Source: Novosphingobium sp. 18050
GTDB lineage: Bacteria > Pseudomonadota > Alphaproteobacteria > Sphingomonadales > Sphingomonadaceae
Direction of reading: 5' to 3'
Assembly (NCBI RefSeq): GCF_902706195.1
Contig: NZ_CACSJO010000002.1
Location: forward strand, 186,001 to 250,000
DNA length: 64,000 nt
Shown: piece by piece, positions 7,524-15,866 of the stretch
Layout: every line of letters begins with the position of its first letter
Position numbering within the stretch: position 1 is the stretch's first letter
The notes under the pieces: model-generated
Seen by the model: only the letters and a program-made list of their open reading frames with translations
What the model was told of the DNA's origin: nothing
Database searches by the model: none
Program-made: the position numbers and the translations under genes

Positions 7524-10169
7524 ATGACGCGCCTCGTATCGGGGGGCCGCTCTGGCGGCGTCGGCAACCGGACGCGCACCGTTTCAGGCAGCGGCGCGCT
7601 GTTCGTCTTGCCGCGTGCGCTGGGTTCGGGTTCCAGTTTTTCACTGCGTTCTGGCAGCAATGCCAATCTGGCGCTGGCAGGCAGCAGCATCAGTGCGGCC
7701 TCGGCGCTGGCTGCGGGGGCGAGCCAGGTGGCACTCGTTCGCGAAAGTGTGGGGACGGGCACCACTGCCCGCGCGGTAGAATACGCCGTGACGCTGACCG
7801 GGGCGACGGCAGCGCCCACCCCAACTCCCACTCCTACTCCCACGCCGGGCACGTATCTGCCCGCCAGCGCGGCCTTGGCCGGTGCTTACGGCCTTGGCCT
7901 GCTGGTTTCCGCCTACGCCGGGCCGGCGCTGCGCCTGCGCCGCGTCTCGGACGGGGCCGAACTCGACGTCGGCTTTTCCGGCCAGGCCCTGGACATCGCC
8001 GCTGCCTCGACCTTCAAGGGCATTTCGACGCTGACGGTCGCGGCGGTCTACGACCAGACCGGCAATGGCCGCCATCTGACGCAGCCCGCCACCTCTGCGC
8101 AGCCCACCCTATGGCTGGGTGAGGGTGGCCCGATCATCACCAACTACGACACCGACAGCCCGATGCTGATCCCCGCGGCCCTTGCGATCCCGCGCGCCGA
8201 CTGCGCGGTGTTCATGGCGGCGCGCACCCCGGGGCAGGCGGCGACCTGCGGCTACTGGGCGTTCGGCGGGGCGACGACCGACTACGGCCTGACCAGCCCG
8301 CGCAGTGCCGGCAATCTGGCAATGCAGCCGATGGTGGCGGGCGCTTCCATTCCGGCGACGGCAACGAATGCGCGGGCGCTTGGCGTGAACAACCTGGCGG
8401 TGCTGGGCCTTGTTTCCAGCGCGGCGAAGCAGGTCGTTCACCGCGACGGGCAAACGGCGGACTATCCCGCCGCCGCTGCCGCCACGCTCAACGCCGGGGG
8501 CGAGGTTGGCGAAGCGATCGAATACGGCGGGCGTACCGACTGGCGCGGTTTCGTGGTCTATTCCGCCGCGCCGACGGATAGCGAAGTCACCGCGATCAAG
8601 GCGGCGCTGAAGGCGGTTTTCTCTACTGCGGAGCCGGCCACGCTTTCGTTTCTTGCGGGCGGCGACAGCATCATCTTCGGCACCGGCGGCGCCAACAACC
8701 GCACGATCACGGCCGCGCTCCACCACCGCTCCGCCGCCAGCGTGCTCTATCGCAACATCGGCATCGCGGGGCACCGGCTCGAACTCGGCTATACCGGCTT
8801 TGACACGCCATCCGTCGCCTATCTCACGCCGGGCGTGCCCAACGTCTATGTCAGCGACTACGGCCACAACGATATCAAGACCAACGTCACCGACGCCGCG
8901 AGCGCGCTCACGGCTGTCGAGGCGATGAAAGGGCAGGCCCGGCGCATGGCTGCAAAGCTGCGCGCTTACGGCTTCGACATGGTGATCTGGCAGGAAGCCT
9001 ACGGTGACACCACGTTCACGGCCAGTCAGGAGGCGGCGCGTGATGCCTGGAACGCATGGCTGCGCTCAGGCGCGCTGGCCGAGGATGGCCTGCCCTGCTT
9101 CGACGCGGTGGACAAGGTGGCGAGCGACACGGCCTTCATCCTCTCCGACGCCGAGACCGACGCCGGGCGCGGCATGGCGCTGGGGAGCAATTCCTCGGAC
9201 GGGGTTCACCCGAACGAGGTTCACGCAGGGACGCGGGCCGACCACCTTCTGGCGACATATGCGGCGATCCCCTTTGCGCTCAAGTATGTGCCGGTGGCAG
9301 GGCAACAGGGTCTGCCCTACACCGGCTATACCCCGCGCGTGGTGAAGGGCACGGCGCCCTATGCCTTTGCTCTCGCGCCGGGGTCGGCAGCCTTGCCCGC
9401 CGGGCTTGTCCTCGATGCGGGAACGGGCGTCATCTCGGGCATGCCGACCTCTGCGGGCACGCATTCCGGCATCGTCCTGCGCGTATCGGACAGTCTGGGG
9501 GCAACCGCCGATGCGGTGTTCGCGATTTCGGTTGCGGCGGCGGCCACCATCGCCGTTGCCGACCAGACAGAGAGCTGGAACGCCGCCGATGCGACCAGCA
9601 TCACGGTGGCCATGCCCGCTATCGTCAACGCCGGCGACGTGCTGGTGGCGGTGATGTCGATCGACGCGGTTCCTACCGTCACCTGGGACCATGCGACCGC
9701 TGGGGCTTGGACACAGCGGGCGCAGTACGTCTCGAACTCGAACGCCCATGCGCTGGCGGTGTTCACGCGAACGGCGGACGGCACGGAGGGCGGCAAGGTG
9801 CTGAACGTAACCCTGTCCGGCTCGCAGCAGGCGGTAACACGGGTGTTGCGCGTTACCGGGGCGACCGGAGCGGTGGAGATGGGAAGCTACTTGCGCAGTG
9901 CCTCCACGTCCGCCGATCCGCCGGCGATCACCCCAAGCTGGACGGGTGCCAGCCTGTGCATCGCTGTCCTTGCGCTCGACGGCACCGCCACGATCACCTC
10001 CGGTCCCGCCGGTTATTCGGGGCTCATGACGCGGGCATCGAGCACGAGCGGCCAGTCGACCAATGCGAGCGCGTGGAAGATCGCCTCGGGCACGGAAGAC
10101 CCCGGTGCCTTCACGATTTCCGCCTCGGGACAGTGGGTCGCTGCTGCCATTGCGGTGCAGGCCAGTTAA
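7524..10169 (+). CDS. large modular SGNH-hydrolase protein, spike- or fibre-like
   Basis: Visible parts of this 881-residue protein, in order, are: a Gly/Ser/Ala-rich beta-type N-terminal region (1-96); a five-fold Pro-Thr linker (98-108); a region like the arabinofuranosidase-B catalytic or ConA-like fold (112-366, with SAYAGPALRLRR and VYDQTGNGRHL); an SGNH hydrolase domain (372-590) with GGDSI (Ser382), GHND (447-450) and DGVHP (Asp559, His562); an Ig-like putative domain (591-670, with LPAGLVLDAGTGVISG); and a C-terminal beta domain. There is no signal peptide. SGNH domains of this kind are often esterases acting on acetylated polysaccharide. A strong GGGAGGG ribosome site precedes the ATG. 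Function as an EPS deacetylase on a spike is inference. Confidence 0.8.
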   Translation: MTRLVSGGRSGGVGNRTRTVSGSGALFVLPRALGSGSSFSLRSGSNANLALAGSSISAASALAAGASQVALVRESVGTGTTARAVEYAVTLTGATAAPTPTPTPTPTPGTYLPASAALAGAYGLGLLVSAYAGPALRLRRVSDGAELDVGFSGQALDIAAASTFKGISTLTVAAVYDQTGNGRHLTQPATSAQPTLWLGEGGPIITNYDTDSPMLIPAALAIPRADCAVFMAARTPGQAATCGYWAFGGATTDYGLTSPRSAGNLAMQPMVAGASIPATATNARALGVNNLAVLGLVSSAAKQVVHRDGQTADYPAAAAATLNAGGEVGEAIEYGGRTDWRGFVVYSAAPTDSEVTAIKAALKAVFSTAEPATLSFLAGGDSIIFGTGGANNRTITAALHHRSAASVLYRNIGIAGHRLELGYTGFDTPSVAYLTPGVPNVYVSDYGHNDIKTNVTDAASALTAVEAMKGQARRMAAKLRAYGFDMVIWQEAYGDTTFTASQEAARDAWNAWLRSGALAEDGLPCFDAVDKVASDTAFILSDAETDAGRGMALGSNSSDGVHPNEVHAGTRADHLLATYAAIPFALKYVPVAGQQGLPYTGYTPRVVKGTAPYAFALAPGSAALPAGLVLDAGTGVISGMPTSAGTHSGIVLRVSDSLGATADAVFAISVAAAATIAVADQTESWNAADATSITVAMPAIVNAGDVLVAVMSIDAVPTVTWDHATAGAWTQRAQYVSNSNAHALAVFTRTADGTEGGKVLNVTLSGSQQAVTRVLRVTGATGAVEMGSYLRSASTSADPPAITPSWTGASLCIAVLALDGTATITSGPAGYSGLMTRASSTSGQSTNASAWKIASGTEDPGAFTISASGQWVAAAIAVQAS

Positions 10170-10199
10170 CCGCAGGCACCGCGACAAGATGATAACCGG

Positions 10200-10236
10200 C
10201 CCGGCCCCCGGCGATGCACAATCGCCGGGGGCCGGG
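10200..10236. terminator. perfect 16-bp hairpin between convergent genes
   Basis: The arms 10200-10215 and 10221-10236 are perfectly complementary over 16 GC-rich base pairs around a GCACA loop. It lies between the stop of the rightward SGNH gene and the stop of the leftward GT2 gene. There is no long T-run on either side. The position and stability suggest a bidirectional transcription terminator. Confidence 0.85.
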
Positions 10237-10242
10237 TACGTT

Positions 10243-11169
10243 TCAGGCCGTTCGCATCGAGCGTACCAGCGCAACTCCGATCAGCAGCGGCAGGCGGCGG
10301 AAGCGGCTGGACAGAAGCGAGCGCGGGGTGATCGCGATAAGGCTCGCCAGTACGGGCAGGCGCATCGTCCGCACCCGCTCTGCCGAGATAGCGCGGTAGC
10401 GGCGGAAAATTCGCAGCCGGGTGTAAGCCTCGATGATCGGGGGTGGAGGCAGGCCGGCGCCGGCGCGCGCAATGGCGTCTAGCTCTGCCCGCACGGCGGA
10501 GCGTTCCTGCTCCTCGACATTGCCGATCGAGATCGCGCCTTCGTGGCGGCGGTAGAACAGGACGTCGACGGGTGGGTTTTCGATCCGGCCATGGGCGCTG
10601 GCGCGAATGAAGAGGTCATAGTCCTCGGCATGCCGATAGTCGCTGCGGTAGCCGCGCATGGCCCTGAGCGCCGCCGCCCGCATCATGATCAGCGGGTGCA
10701 TCGAAACGGCGATTCGCGGGGGAAACACGGAAAGATCGGTGCTGGCATGCCGTCCGCCGGTGGTCCGGGTGCTGGTGGGGGTCGGGTTGCGGTCCCCCAC
10801 GGCATAGCCGCCGACCAGAACGACGTCCGGGTGGCGATCGAGGTAGGAGGCCTGGAAGGCCAGCCGTTCGGGAAAGGACACATCGTCGGCATCCATCCGC
10901 GCGATATATTGCCCCTGCGCATACTCGATTGCGGTGTTGAGTGCGGCGACAATCCCGCCGTTCGGCTGAGTGACCACACGAATCCGCGCGTCCTTGCCAG
11001 CCATGTCCTGCAGGATCGCCGGCGAGCCATCGGTGCTTCCATCGTCGACGACGATCAGTTCGAAATCGGCAAGCGTCTGGTCGAGGATCGACTGCACCGC
11101 TTCGCGCAAATAGATTTCGCCGTTGTAGCACGGCAAGATCACCGAGACGCGCGGTGGACGCCCGTTCAT
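10243..11169 (-). CDS. GT2-family glycosyltransferase
   Basis: A 308-residue GT-A inverting glycosyltransferase. It starts VSVILPCYNGEIYLREA, continues with VVDDGSTDGS, has ARMDADDV with the DxD metal site, and AEDYDLFIRAS with the ED base motif. The C-terminal 70 residues are basic and amphipathic, suggesting membrane association. The ATG at 11169 overlaps the stop of the upstream GT4 gene by four bases (ATGA), which sets the start although the frame is open further. It should add one sugar to the EPS repeat unit; the specificity is unknown. Confidence 0.88.
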   Translation of the reverse strand: MNGRPPRVSVILPCYNGEIYLREAVQSILDQTLADFELIVVDDGSTDGSPAILQDMAGKDARIRVVTQPNGGIVAALNTAIEYAQGQYIARMDADDVSFPERLAFQASYLDRHPDVVLVGGYAVGDRNPTPTSTRTTGGRHASTDLSVFPPRIAVSMHPLIMMRAAALRAMRGYRSDYRHAEDYDLFIRASAHGRIENPPVDVLFYRRHEGAISIGNVEEQERSAVRAELDAIARAGAGLPPPPIIEAYTRLRIFRRYRAISAERVRTMRLPVLASLIAITPRSLLSSRFRRLPLLIGVALVRSMRTA

Positions 11170-12281
11170 GCCGCCTGCCTCAATGGCTGTTTGCTCACCG
11201 CCATGATCCTGCCGAGCAGTTCTCCGCCCGCCCGCGCCCAGGTGAACTGCATGGCCCGCGCGCGACCTTCTTCCACTTTGCGCGCGAACAGCGGCGAGGC
11301 GGGATCGAGCGCGATGATGGCCTGTGCCCACGACGCCGGATCGTCAACATCGGCATAAAGCACGGCGTCGCGGCACACTTCTGGCAGGGCGCCGGCAGGC
11401 GCGACCACGGCAGGCGTGCTGCAGAGCATAGCCTCCAGCGGGGGCAGCCCGAAGCCTTCGGTGCGCGATGGGCAGAGCAGGCAGCGTGCCTGGGCATAAA
11501 GCGCGCGCAGCCGTGCATCGTCGCACTTGCCGGCGAATATCGTGCCTTCGGGAGCGGTCAGACCCTGCGCGGGTAGTGCCTCGCGCGTGGTGCCCACGAC
11601 CACCAGCGGCACTGCGGCAAGCGCGCCCTGCGCATAGGCGGCGAAGACTACCGCGTTGTTCTTGTAGGCCTTTGGGCTGCCGAACATCAGCGTATATCCG
11701 CGCGGGGAAAGCCCGAGTTCGGCCAGGGCACGCTCGTCCGGCTCTGCCTCCAGTACATGGTCGACGCCGTTGTACAGCACCCCGGTGCGCGCCGCCGAGG
11801 ATACGCCCATCACGTCGAGCATGCGCCGCGAATAGTCCGACACGGTCAGCACCGCCGTGCTCGTCCGGGCCATGCGCGGGGTCAGCAGCCGGTAGCCCAG
11901 GCGCTGGCGCAGCGGGTATGAACTATCGGGAAACAGAAATTGCGCATCATGGATCAGCGTGATCTTGCGGCGGTGGCGCAAGGGCGCAAGATTGGCGAGG
12001 TTAACCAGCACGCCGTCTGCGGCAAGCGTGGGCAGGCGCCGCTGTTCCCAGCCTTGGGAGGGGGCTTCGTCCAGTTCGCGCACCTCGATATTGCGCAGGT
12101 GAGGGCGCCATTCGCCGTCGTGGCGCGTGGGCAGCAGCAGCGTGACCGAAGGCATGCTCCCGCCAGATTCCACGCCAAGGCATGCGTCGATCTCGCGCAC
12201 AAGGCGGTCGGCCACCCGGTGGACACCGTTGAGCCCGCCCGAATAGAATTTTCCGTTAATGTAGACCGGCAGCATCGACAT
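11166..12281 (-). CDS. GT4-family glycosyltransferase
   Basis: A 371-residue GT-B glycosyltransferase. The N-terminus (NGKFYSGGLNGVHRVA) and the segments ITLIHDAQFLFP and TVSDYSRRML match a mannosyltransferase-like GT4 subgroup. The donor domain has LMFGSPKAYKNN and PSRTEGFGLPPLEAM with the E-x7-E motif. It is the first gene of a leftward pair and overlaps the GT2 downstream (ATGA). The ATG at 12281 or the one at 12275 could be the start. The gene directly opposite, across a divergent promoter region, encodes a homologous enzyme. Confidence 0.87.
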   Translation of the reverse strand: MSMLPVYINGKFYSGGLNGVHRVADRLVREIDACLGVESGGSMPSVTLLLPTRHDGEWRPHLRNIEVRELDEAPSQGWEQRRLPTLAADGVLVNLANLAPLRHRRKITLIHDAQFLFPDSSYPLRQRLGYRLLTPRMARTSTAVLTVSDYSRRMLDVMGVSSAARTGVLYNGVDHVLEAEPDERALAELGLSPRGYTLMFGSPKAYKNNAVVFAAYAQGALAAVPLVVVGTTREALPAQGLTAPEGTIFAGKCDDARLRALYAQARCLLCPSRTEGFGLPPLEAMLCSTPAVVAPAGALPEVCRDAVLYADVDDPASWAQAIIALDPASPLFARKVEEGRARAMQFTWARAGGELLGRIMAVSKQPLRQAA

Positions 12282-12465
12282 GAAGAAGTGGCGCCGCCTT
12301 TCCGAACACGCTATTGAAAAAGATACCGTTATCGTAATATTGCGGTGCGGCGATTGCGACGCGCAATTATCGGTATTGCCAAGATTTAATCTCGATTTCG
12401 GGCGCGAGGAATCTTCCCTAGCGGCGCCGGGCGGGCCATGCAGGAGCGGCAACGTGGGGGCTCGG
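12282..12465. promoter_or_regulatory. divergent promoter region between two related GT4 genes
   Basis: This 184-base region is between two divergently transcribed glycosyltransferase genes. The stretch 12310-12400 is AT-rich compared with its surroundings and contains ATTTAAT at 12384-12390, also seen in the control region upstream of the priming transferase. Both promoters must lie here or just inside the genes. Confidence 0.45.
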
Positions 12466-13575
12466 ATGTCGCAGGGCGACGACTCGATTCTGGTCAATGC
12501 TCGCTTTCTGATGCAGCCTGTTACGGGTGTGCAGCGGGTTGCCCGCGAACTGGTTTCCGAAATGGACCGGATGGTGGGGGCCGGCGAAACGGCGCTCCGT
12601 ATTGCACTGGCCTGTGAACCGGATGCGGAAGTATCCGCGCTGGGTCTTCGCCATATCGAAGTGGAGCGCAGGGGCGGAGCAAGCGGGCACTTGTGGGAGC
12701 AACTGGTGCTGCCGCGCATGGTCGCGGGAAGGCGTCTGTTATGTCTGGGCAACACTGCCCCGCTGATCTCGGCGCTGGCCGGGCAACGCGTCGCGGTGAT
12801 GATCCATGACGTGTCGTATCTGTCGCTGCCGCAGGCCTATTCACTGCGCTACCGCTTGGCGCACCGCGCATTGCTGCCCGTTCTGCTGCGTCGCGCCGAC
12901 CCCATCCTTACCGTATCAGTGACAGAGCGTGAGCGGCTAAAGCACCTGAACGGGCGTGCGGGCAAGCGCATCGTCGCTGTCCAGAACGGTGCCTGGAGCC
13001 ATGACCGGGTGGAGCGCGGCGCTCCCGGCGGGCAGGACGGCGAGCGTGAGCCAATGGTGCTTTACGTTGGCTCGCTTTCACGGCGCAAGAACGTCGAGCG
13101 GGTGATCGCCGTCGCCCAGCGCCTTGCGCGCGAAGACGGGGTGCGCACCGTGCTGGTCGGTGCCAGCAACGAGATTCTCGCCCCGATCCGGGCCAGCGTT
13201 GCGCCGGATGTGGCGCATATGCTGGAATTCGTGGGGCAAGTGCCCTGCCTCGAAGCGCTGGCGGGCTATTATCGCCGGGCCTCGTGCCTGTTGTTTCCCT
13301 CGCTTTACGAGGCATCGCCGCTGCCGCCGGTCGAGGCGATGAGCCTGGGCTGCCCGGTCGTGGCCTCGGCAATCCCCTCGATGACCGAGCGGTGCGGGAC
13401 GGCGGCGCTCTACTGCGACCCGCTCGACAGCGAGGACATATTGGCGGCGGTGCGGCGGGTTCTCGGCGATCCTGCCCTGGCAGAATCCCTGCGTATTCAA
13501 GGCTTTGCGCGCGCTGAGAGCTTCTCCTGGCGTGAACAGGCCCGCCGCATTCTCGAGGTCATGACTGCGAGTTAA
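12466..13575 (+). CDS. GT4-family glycosyltransferase
   Basis: A 369-residue GT-B glycosyltransferase. It begins ILVNARFLMQPVTGVQRVAREL, then AVMIHDVSYLSLP, LYVGSLSRRKNVERV and FPSLYEASPLPPVEAM, with the donor-site E-x7-E. The N-terminal pattern (a strand, then N/G-x-x-F and G-V-x-R-V-A) matches the divergently encoded GT4, so the two are likely ancient paralogues. The frame opens much further upstream, but the ATG at 12466 is the first that leaves a normal N-terminus; an in-frame GTG at 12454 is possible. An acyltransferase gene follows after 38 bases that include a small TTGGCC/GGCCAA hairpin. Confidence 0.87.
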   Translation: MSQGDDSILVNARFLMQPVTGVQRVARELVSEMDRMVGAGETALRIALACEPDAEVSALGLRHIEVERRGGASGHLWEQLVLPRMVAGRRLLCLGNTAPLISALAGQRVAVMIHDVSYLSLPQAYSLRYRLAHRALLPVLLRRADPILTVSVTERERLKHLNGRAGKRIVAVQNGAWSHDRVERGAPGGQDGEREPMVLYVGSLSRRKNVERVIAVAQRLAREDGVRTVLVGASNEILAPIRASVAPDVAHMLEFVGQVPCLEALAGYYRRASCLLFPSLYEASPLPPVEAMSLGCPVVASAIPSMTERCGTAALYCDPLDSEDILAAVRRVLGDPALAESLRIQGFARAESFSWREQARRILEVMTAS

Positions 13576-13613
13576 TTTGGCCCCGCGGCCAATTCCAAGA
13601 ATGATTGCGGGCG

Positions 13614-14759
13614 ATGACGCCCCCCCATGTCTCCTCTCGTCCGCGCAAGGCGCCCGTCTATGGACTCGACGCCGTGCGTCTGCTCGCTGCCGTGCTGGTG
13701 GTTGTGTATCACCTGGGCTTCAAGGTCTGGGCGATCGAAGGCAGCATGCTCAATACGGCGCTGGGCGCTTCGATCGCCTATCCGCCGGGCTGGCAGTTGA
13801 GCTGGTGCGGCTGGGTTGGCGTGCAAGTGTTCTTCGTCGTATCGGGAGCGGTGATCGCCTATTCGGCGCAAGGAGTCAGCGCGCGCAGCTTTGCAAAGCG
13901 GCGCGTGGCACGGTTGCTGCCGGCGCTGCTTATTGCCTGCGCCATCGCCTTCCCGGTCGCGGTGCTGGTCTTTGCCGTCCCGCCCGGACAGGCGGCGTGG
14001 CTGGCGCTCAAGACGCTCACGTTCATGCCTTGGGGGCCGTGGATCATCGGCCAGTTCTGGACCATCCCGGTCGAGCTGTGCTTCTACGCGGTGATATGGG
14101 CGATGCTGGCATCGGGCCGGGCGGCGCTCGGGGCGCAGGCGCTTGCCTGGTGGCTGGGACTTGCGAGCGCCGGGTACTGGACGGCGGTAGCGGGTGGGCT
14201 GCTGGCAGGTGGTGGGCGCTTCACCGAACTGCTGCTGCTCCAGCATGGCGGATATTTCGCGATCGGTATGCTCTGCGCGCGGCTTGGTAGCGGGACCCTT
14301 CGCCGGCGGCATCTGGCGCTGGCATTGGCCTGCGTTGCAGCGGCGGCCATGCAGGTTCGCGAAGCGGCGAGCTGGGAAATGGTCGGGCGAGCGGACCTCG
14401 CCGCGCGCTGGCCGTTGGCCTATACAATCTGGCTCGCAATCACGGCGATGGTCGCACTGTCCTTCCTGTACCGCGATGCAATCGCGGCGCGGGCGGAGCG
14501 CTTTGCGGGCGTGCTGCGCCTCGCGGGGCTGTCGACCTACCCGCTCTATCTCATCCATATCCACGTCGGCGGCGCGATTCTGCTGGTCGCTATGCCGCTT
14601 GGGCCGGTGGCGGCGTTTCTGGGCGCGATGGCGGGATCGCTATTGGCGTCGTTTGTCATCGCTGCCTGGCTGGAGCCGCCGCTTCATATCGTGGTACGTG
14701 CGGTCATCGGCCAGGTCGGTCGCCGGGCCATGGCGCTGCCTCGCCTAAGGGCGGGCTGA
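13614..14759 (+). CDS. acyltransferase 3 family membrane protein
   Basis: 381 residues with about ten membrane helices, of the PF01757 acyltransferase-3 family. It opens with YGLDAVRLLAAVLVVVYH, where the conserved R and H of the first helix region are present, and has FFVVSGAVIAYS and FWTIPVELCFYAV further on. Family members move acetyl or other short acyl groups across the inner membrane onto polysaccharides such as succinoglycan or O-antigen. Here it probably O-acylates the EPS repeat, which would provide a substrate for the SGNH-domain protein of the same locus (inference). The ATG at 13614 is preferred over an in-frame TTG at 13605. Confidence 0.85.
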   Translation: MTPPHVSSRPRKAPVYGLDAVRLLAAVLVVVYHLGFKVWAIEGSMLNTALGASIAYPPGWQLSWCGWVGVQVFFVVSGAVIAYSAQGVSARSFAKRRVARLLPALLIACAIAFPVAVLVFAVPPGQAAWLALKTLTFMPWGPWIIGQFWTIPVELCFYAVIWAMLASGRAALGAQALAWWLGLASAGYWTAVAGGLLAGGGRFTELLLLQHGGYFAIGMLCARLGSGTLRRRHLALALACVAAAAMQVREAASWEMVGRADLAARWPLAYTIWLAITAMVALSFLYRDAIAARAERFAGVLRLAGLSTYPLYLIHIHVGGAILLVAMPLGPVAAFLGAMAGSLLASFVIAAWLEPPLHIVVRAVIGQVGRRAMALPRLRAG

Positions 14760-14767
14760 GGCAGCGC
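14733..14767. terminator. 10-bp hairpin overlapping the acyltransferase stop codon
   Basis: GCGCTGCCTC (14733-14742) pairs perfectly with GAGGCAGCGC (14758-14767) around a 15-base loop. It spans the end of the rightward acyltransferase gene and lies 12 bases from the stop of the convergent pyruvyl-transferase-like gene. It probably terminates both. Confidence 0.6.
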
Positions 14768-14778
14768 ACTGTTCCGGT

Positions 14779-15777
14779 CTACGCGGCTTCCCGGTTCCTG
14801 GCGGCTTCGCGGGCCCAGGCGATCGCATCGTCCAGATCTGCGGCGCGGTAGACCAGCGGCGATGCCCCGGTGAAGGCATCGAGGAAGCGCCCGATCTTGC
14901 CATAGTAGTTGTCGAGCACGGCATGGGGCCGGCCCAGCAGCAGCGACAGGATGTGGACATGCAGCCGGTCGGTGACGATCGCGCGCCCTTGTGAAAGCTG
15001 GCGGAAGCCTCGCTCGACCCGGTGCCGTGCCGCCGCCTCGTAGGATCTCGCGCGGGCGGCCGAAGGCGAAAGCGCGGTCCAGGCGCGGATGGCGCCAGTG
15101 GCCTTTGCCCGGCGCACTGCGTTGATATCCTCGTCCAGCCAGTCGTCGACGGGAATGCCGGGGGGCACCTGCGCCACGCCTGCGCCTTCCTTGTCGGTCC
15201 TCAGCATCGCCAGCACGTCCATCGATGCGGGCGCAGCGCGGGTGGCGCCGATGGCCAGCGCACTGTCCGGGCACAAGTGGACCGCGCAGTCGAAATGCTT
15301 TTGCGCCAGTTCCAGCGAAGGGACGTCGCGCACTAGCAGAGTAAAGTTGGGATGGGCGGCGATGATGCGGGCGGTCTGCGCGATTCGGGCCGGGTCGTTG
15401 TAGTGGATCGATTGGGGCAGCTGGATCACCGGCCGGTCGGTGAAACGTGCGATCACGCCTTCGCGGAAGTTCTGGTGATGGTTCCAGATGTCGCCGAAGC
15501 TGCCGCCGCCAATCAGGAAGATGGGACCTTCGGGCACCGCCGAACGCAGCGCCGCATCGTCGAGATTGTGAAAGGCGCTGACATAAGCGGGATCGGCACC
15601 CACCAAGGACCGGAACAAGGTGAGCGCACCAAGCCAGATCGCAGAATCTCCCACGTTAGAATAATTGGGGAAATCAAGGAGGGCAAATTTCCCCTGTACA
15701 TGCTCATAAAAGCATTCATTCAATCTAGAAATGGCGCTGTCGAATGAGCCATTAAATAAATTTAATTCGGAGTTCAT
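14779..15777 (-). CDS. polysaccharide pyruvyl transferase family protein (copy 3)
   Basis: 332 residues of the PF04230 family, in the shorter ExoV-like size class. The signatures are NVGDSAIWLGAL, FLIGGGSFGDIW and TDRLHVHILSLLLGRPH with the R-x-H motif, followed by a DNYYGKI segment. An AGGAG stands 9 bases before the ATG. The first 43 codons are rich in A/T-ending and rare codons (TTA, AGA, AAT, TTT), unlike the rest of the gene. It is divergent from wzx. It presumably pyruvylates or similarly modifies a sugar of the EPS repeat; the exact reaction is inferred. Confidence 0.85.
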   Translation of the reverse strand: MNSELNLFNGSFDSAISRLNECFYEHVQGKFALLDFPNYSNVGDSAIWLGALTLFRSLVGADPAYVSAFHNLDDAALRSAVPEGPIFLIGGGSFGDIWNHHQNFREGVIARFTDRPVIQLPQSIHYNDPARIAQTARIIAAHPNFTLLVRDVPSLELAQKHFDCAVHLCPDSALAIGATRAAPASMDVLAMLRTDKEGAGVAQVPPGIPVDDWLDEDINAVRRAKATGAIRAWTALSPSAARARSYEAAARHRVERGFRQLSQGRAIVTDRLHVHILSLLLGRPHAVLDNYYGKIGRFLDAFTGASPLVYRAADLDDAIAWAREAARNREAA

Positions 15778-15866
15778 TCGATCAAGCTCCTGAAGATCAC
15801 TTTGACTTGCTATTTCGCAGTTGCGACATGACTATGCAAGCGAAACGAAAACGTTAAGGACGCAGC
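15778..15866. promoter_or_regulatory. divergent promoter region upstream of wzx
   Basis: This region of 89 bases separates the leftward pyruvyl-transferase-like gene from the rightward flippase gene. The flippase ribosome site AAGGA is at its right end. The AT-rich stretch that marks this control region extends leftward into the first codons of the pyruvyl-transferase-like gene (ATTTAAT at 15760-15766). Confidence 0.45.

Noticed and set aside
7811..7851. Short CCNAC-type repeats that could suggest a CRISPR or minisatellite.
   Set aside because: They encode the Pro-Thr linker of the SGNH protein, in frame, with no spacers.
7255..10169. A prophage or complete GTA cluster.
   Set aside because: No capsid, portal, terminase, tail or lysis gene is present on either side; only the spike-type pair is.
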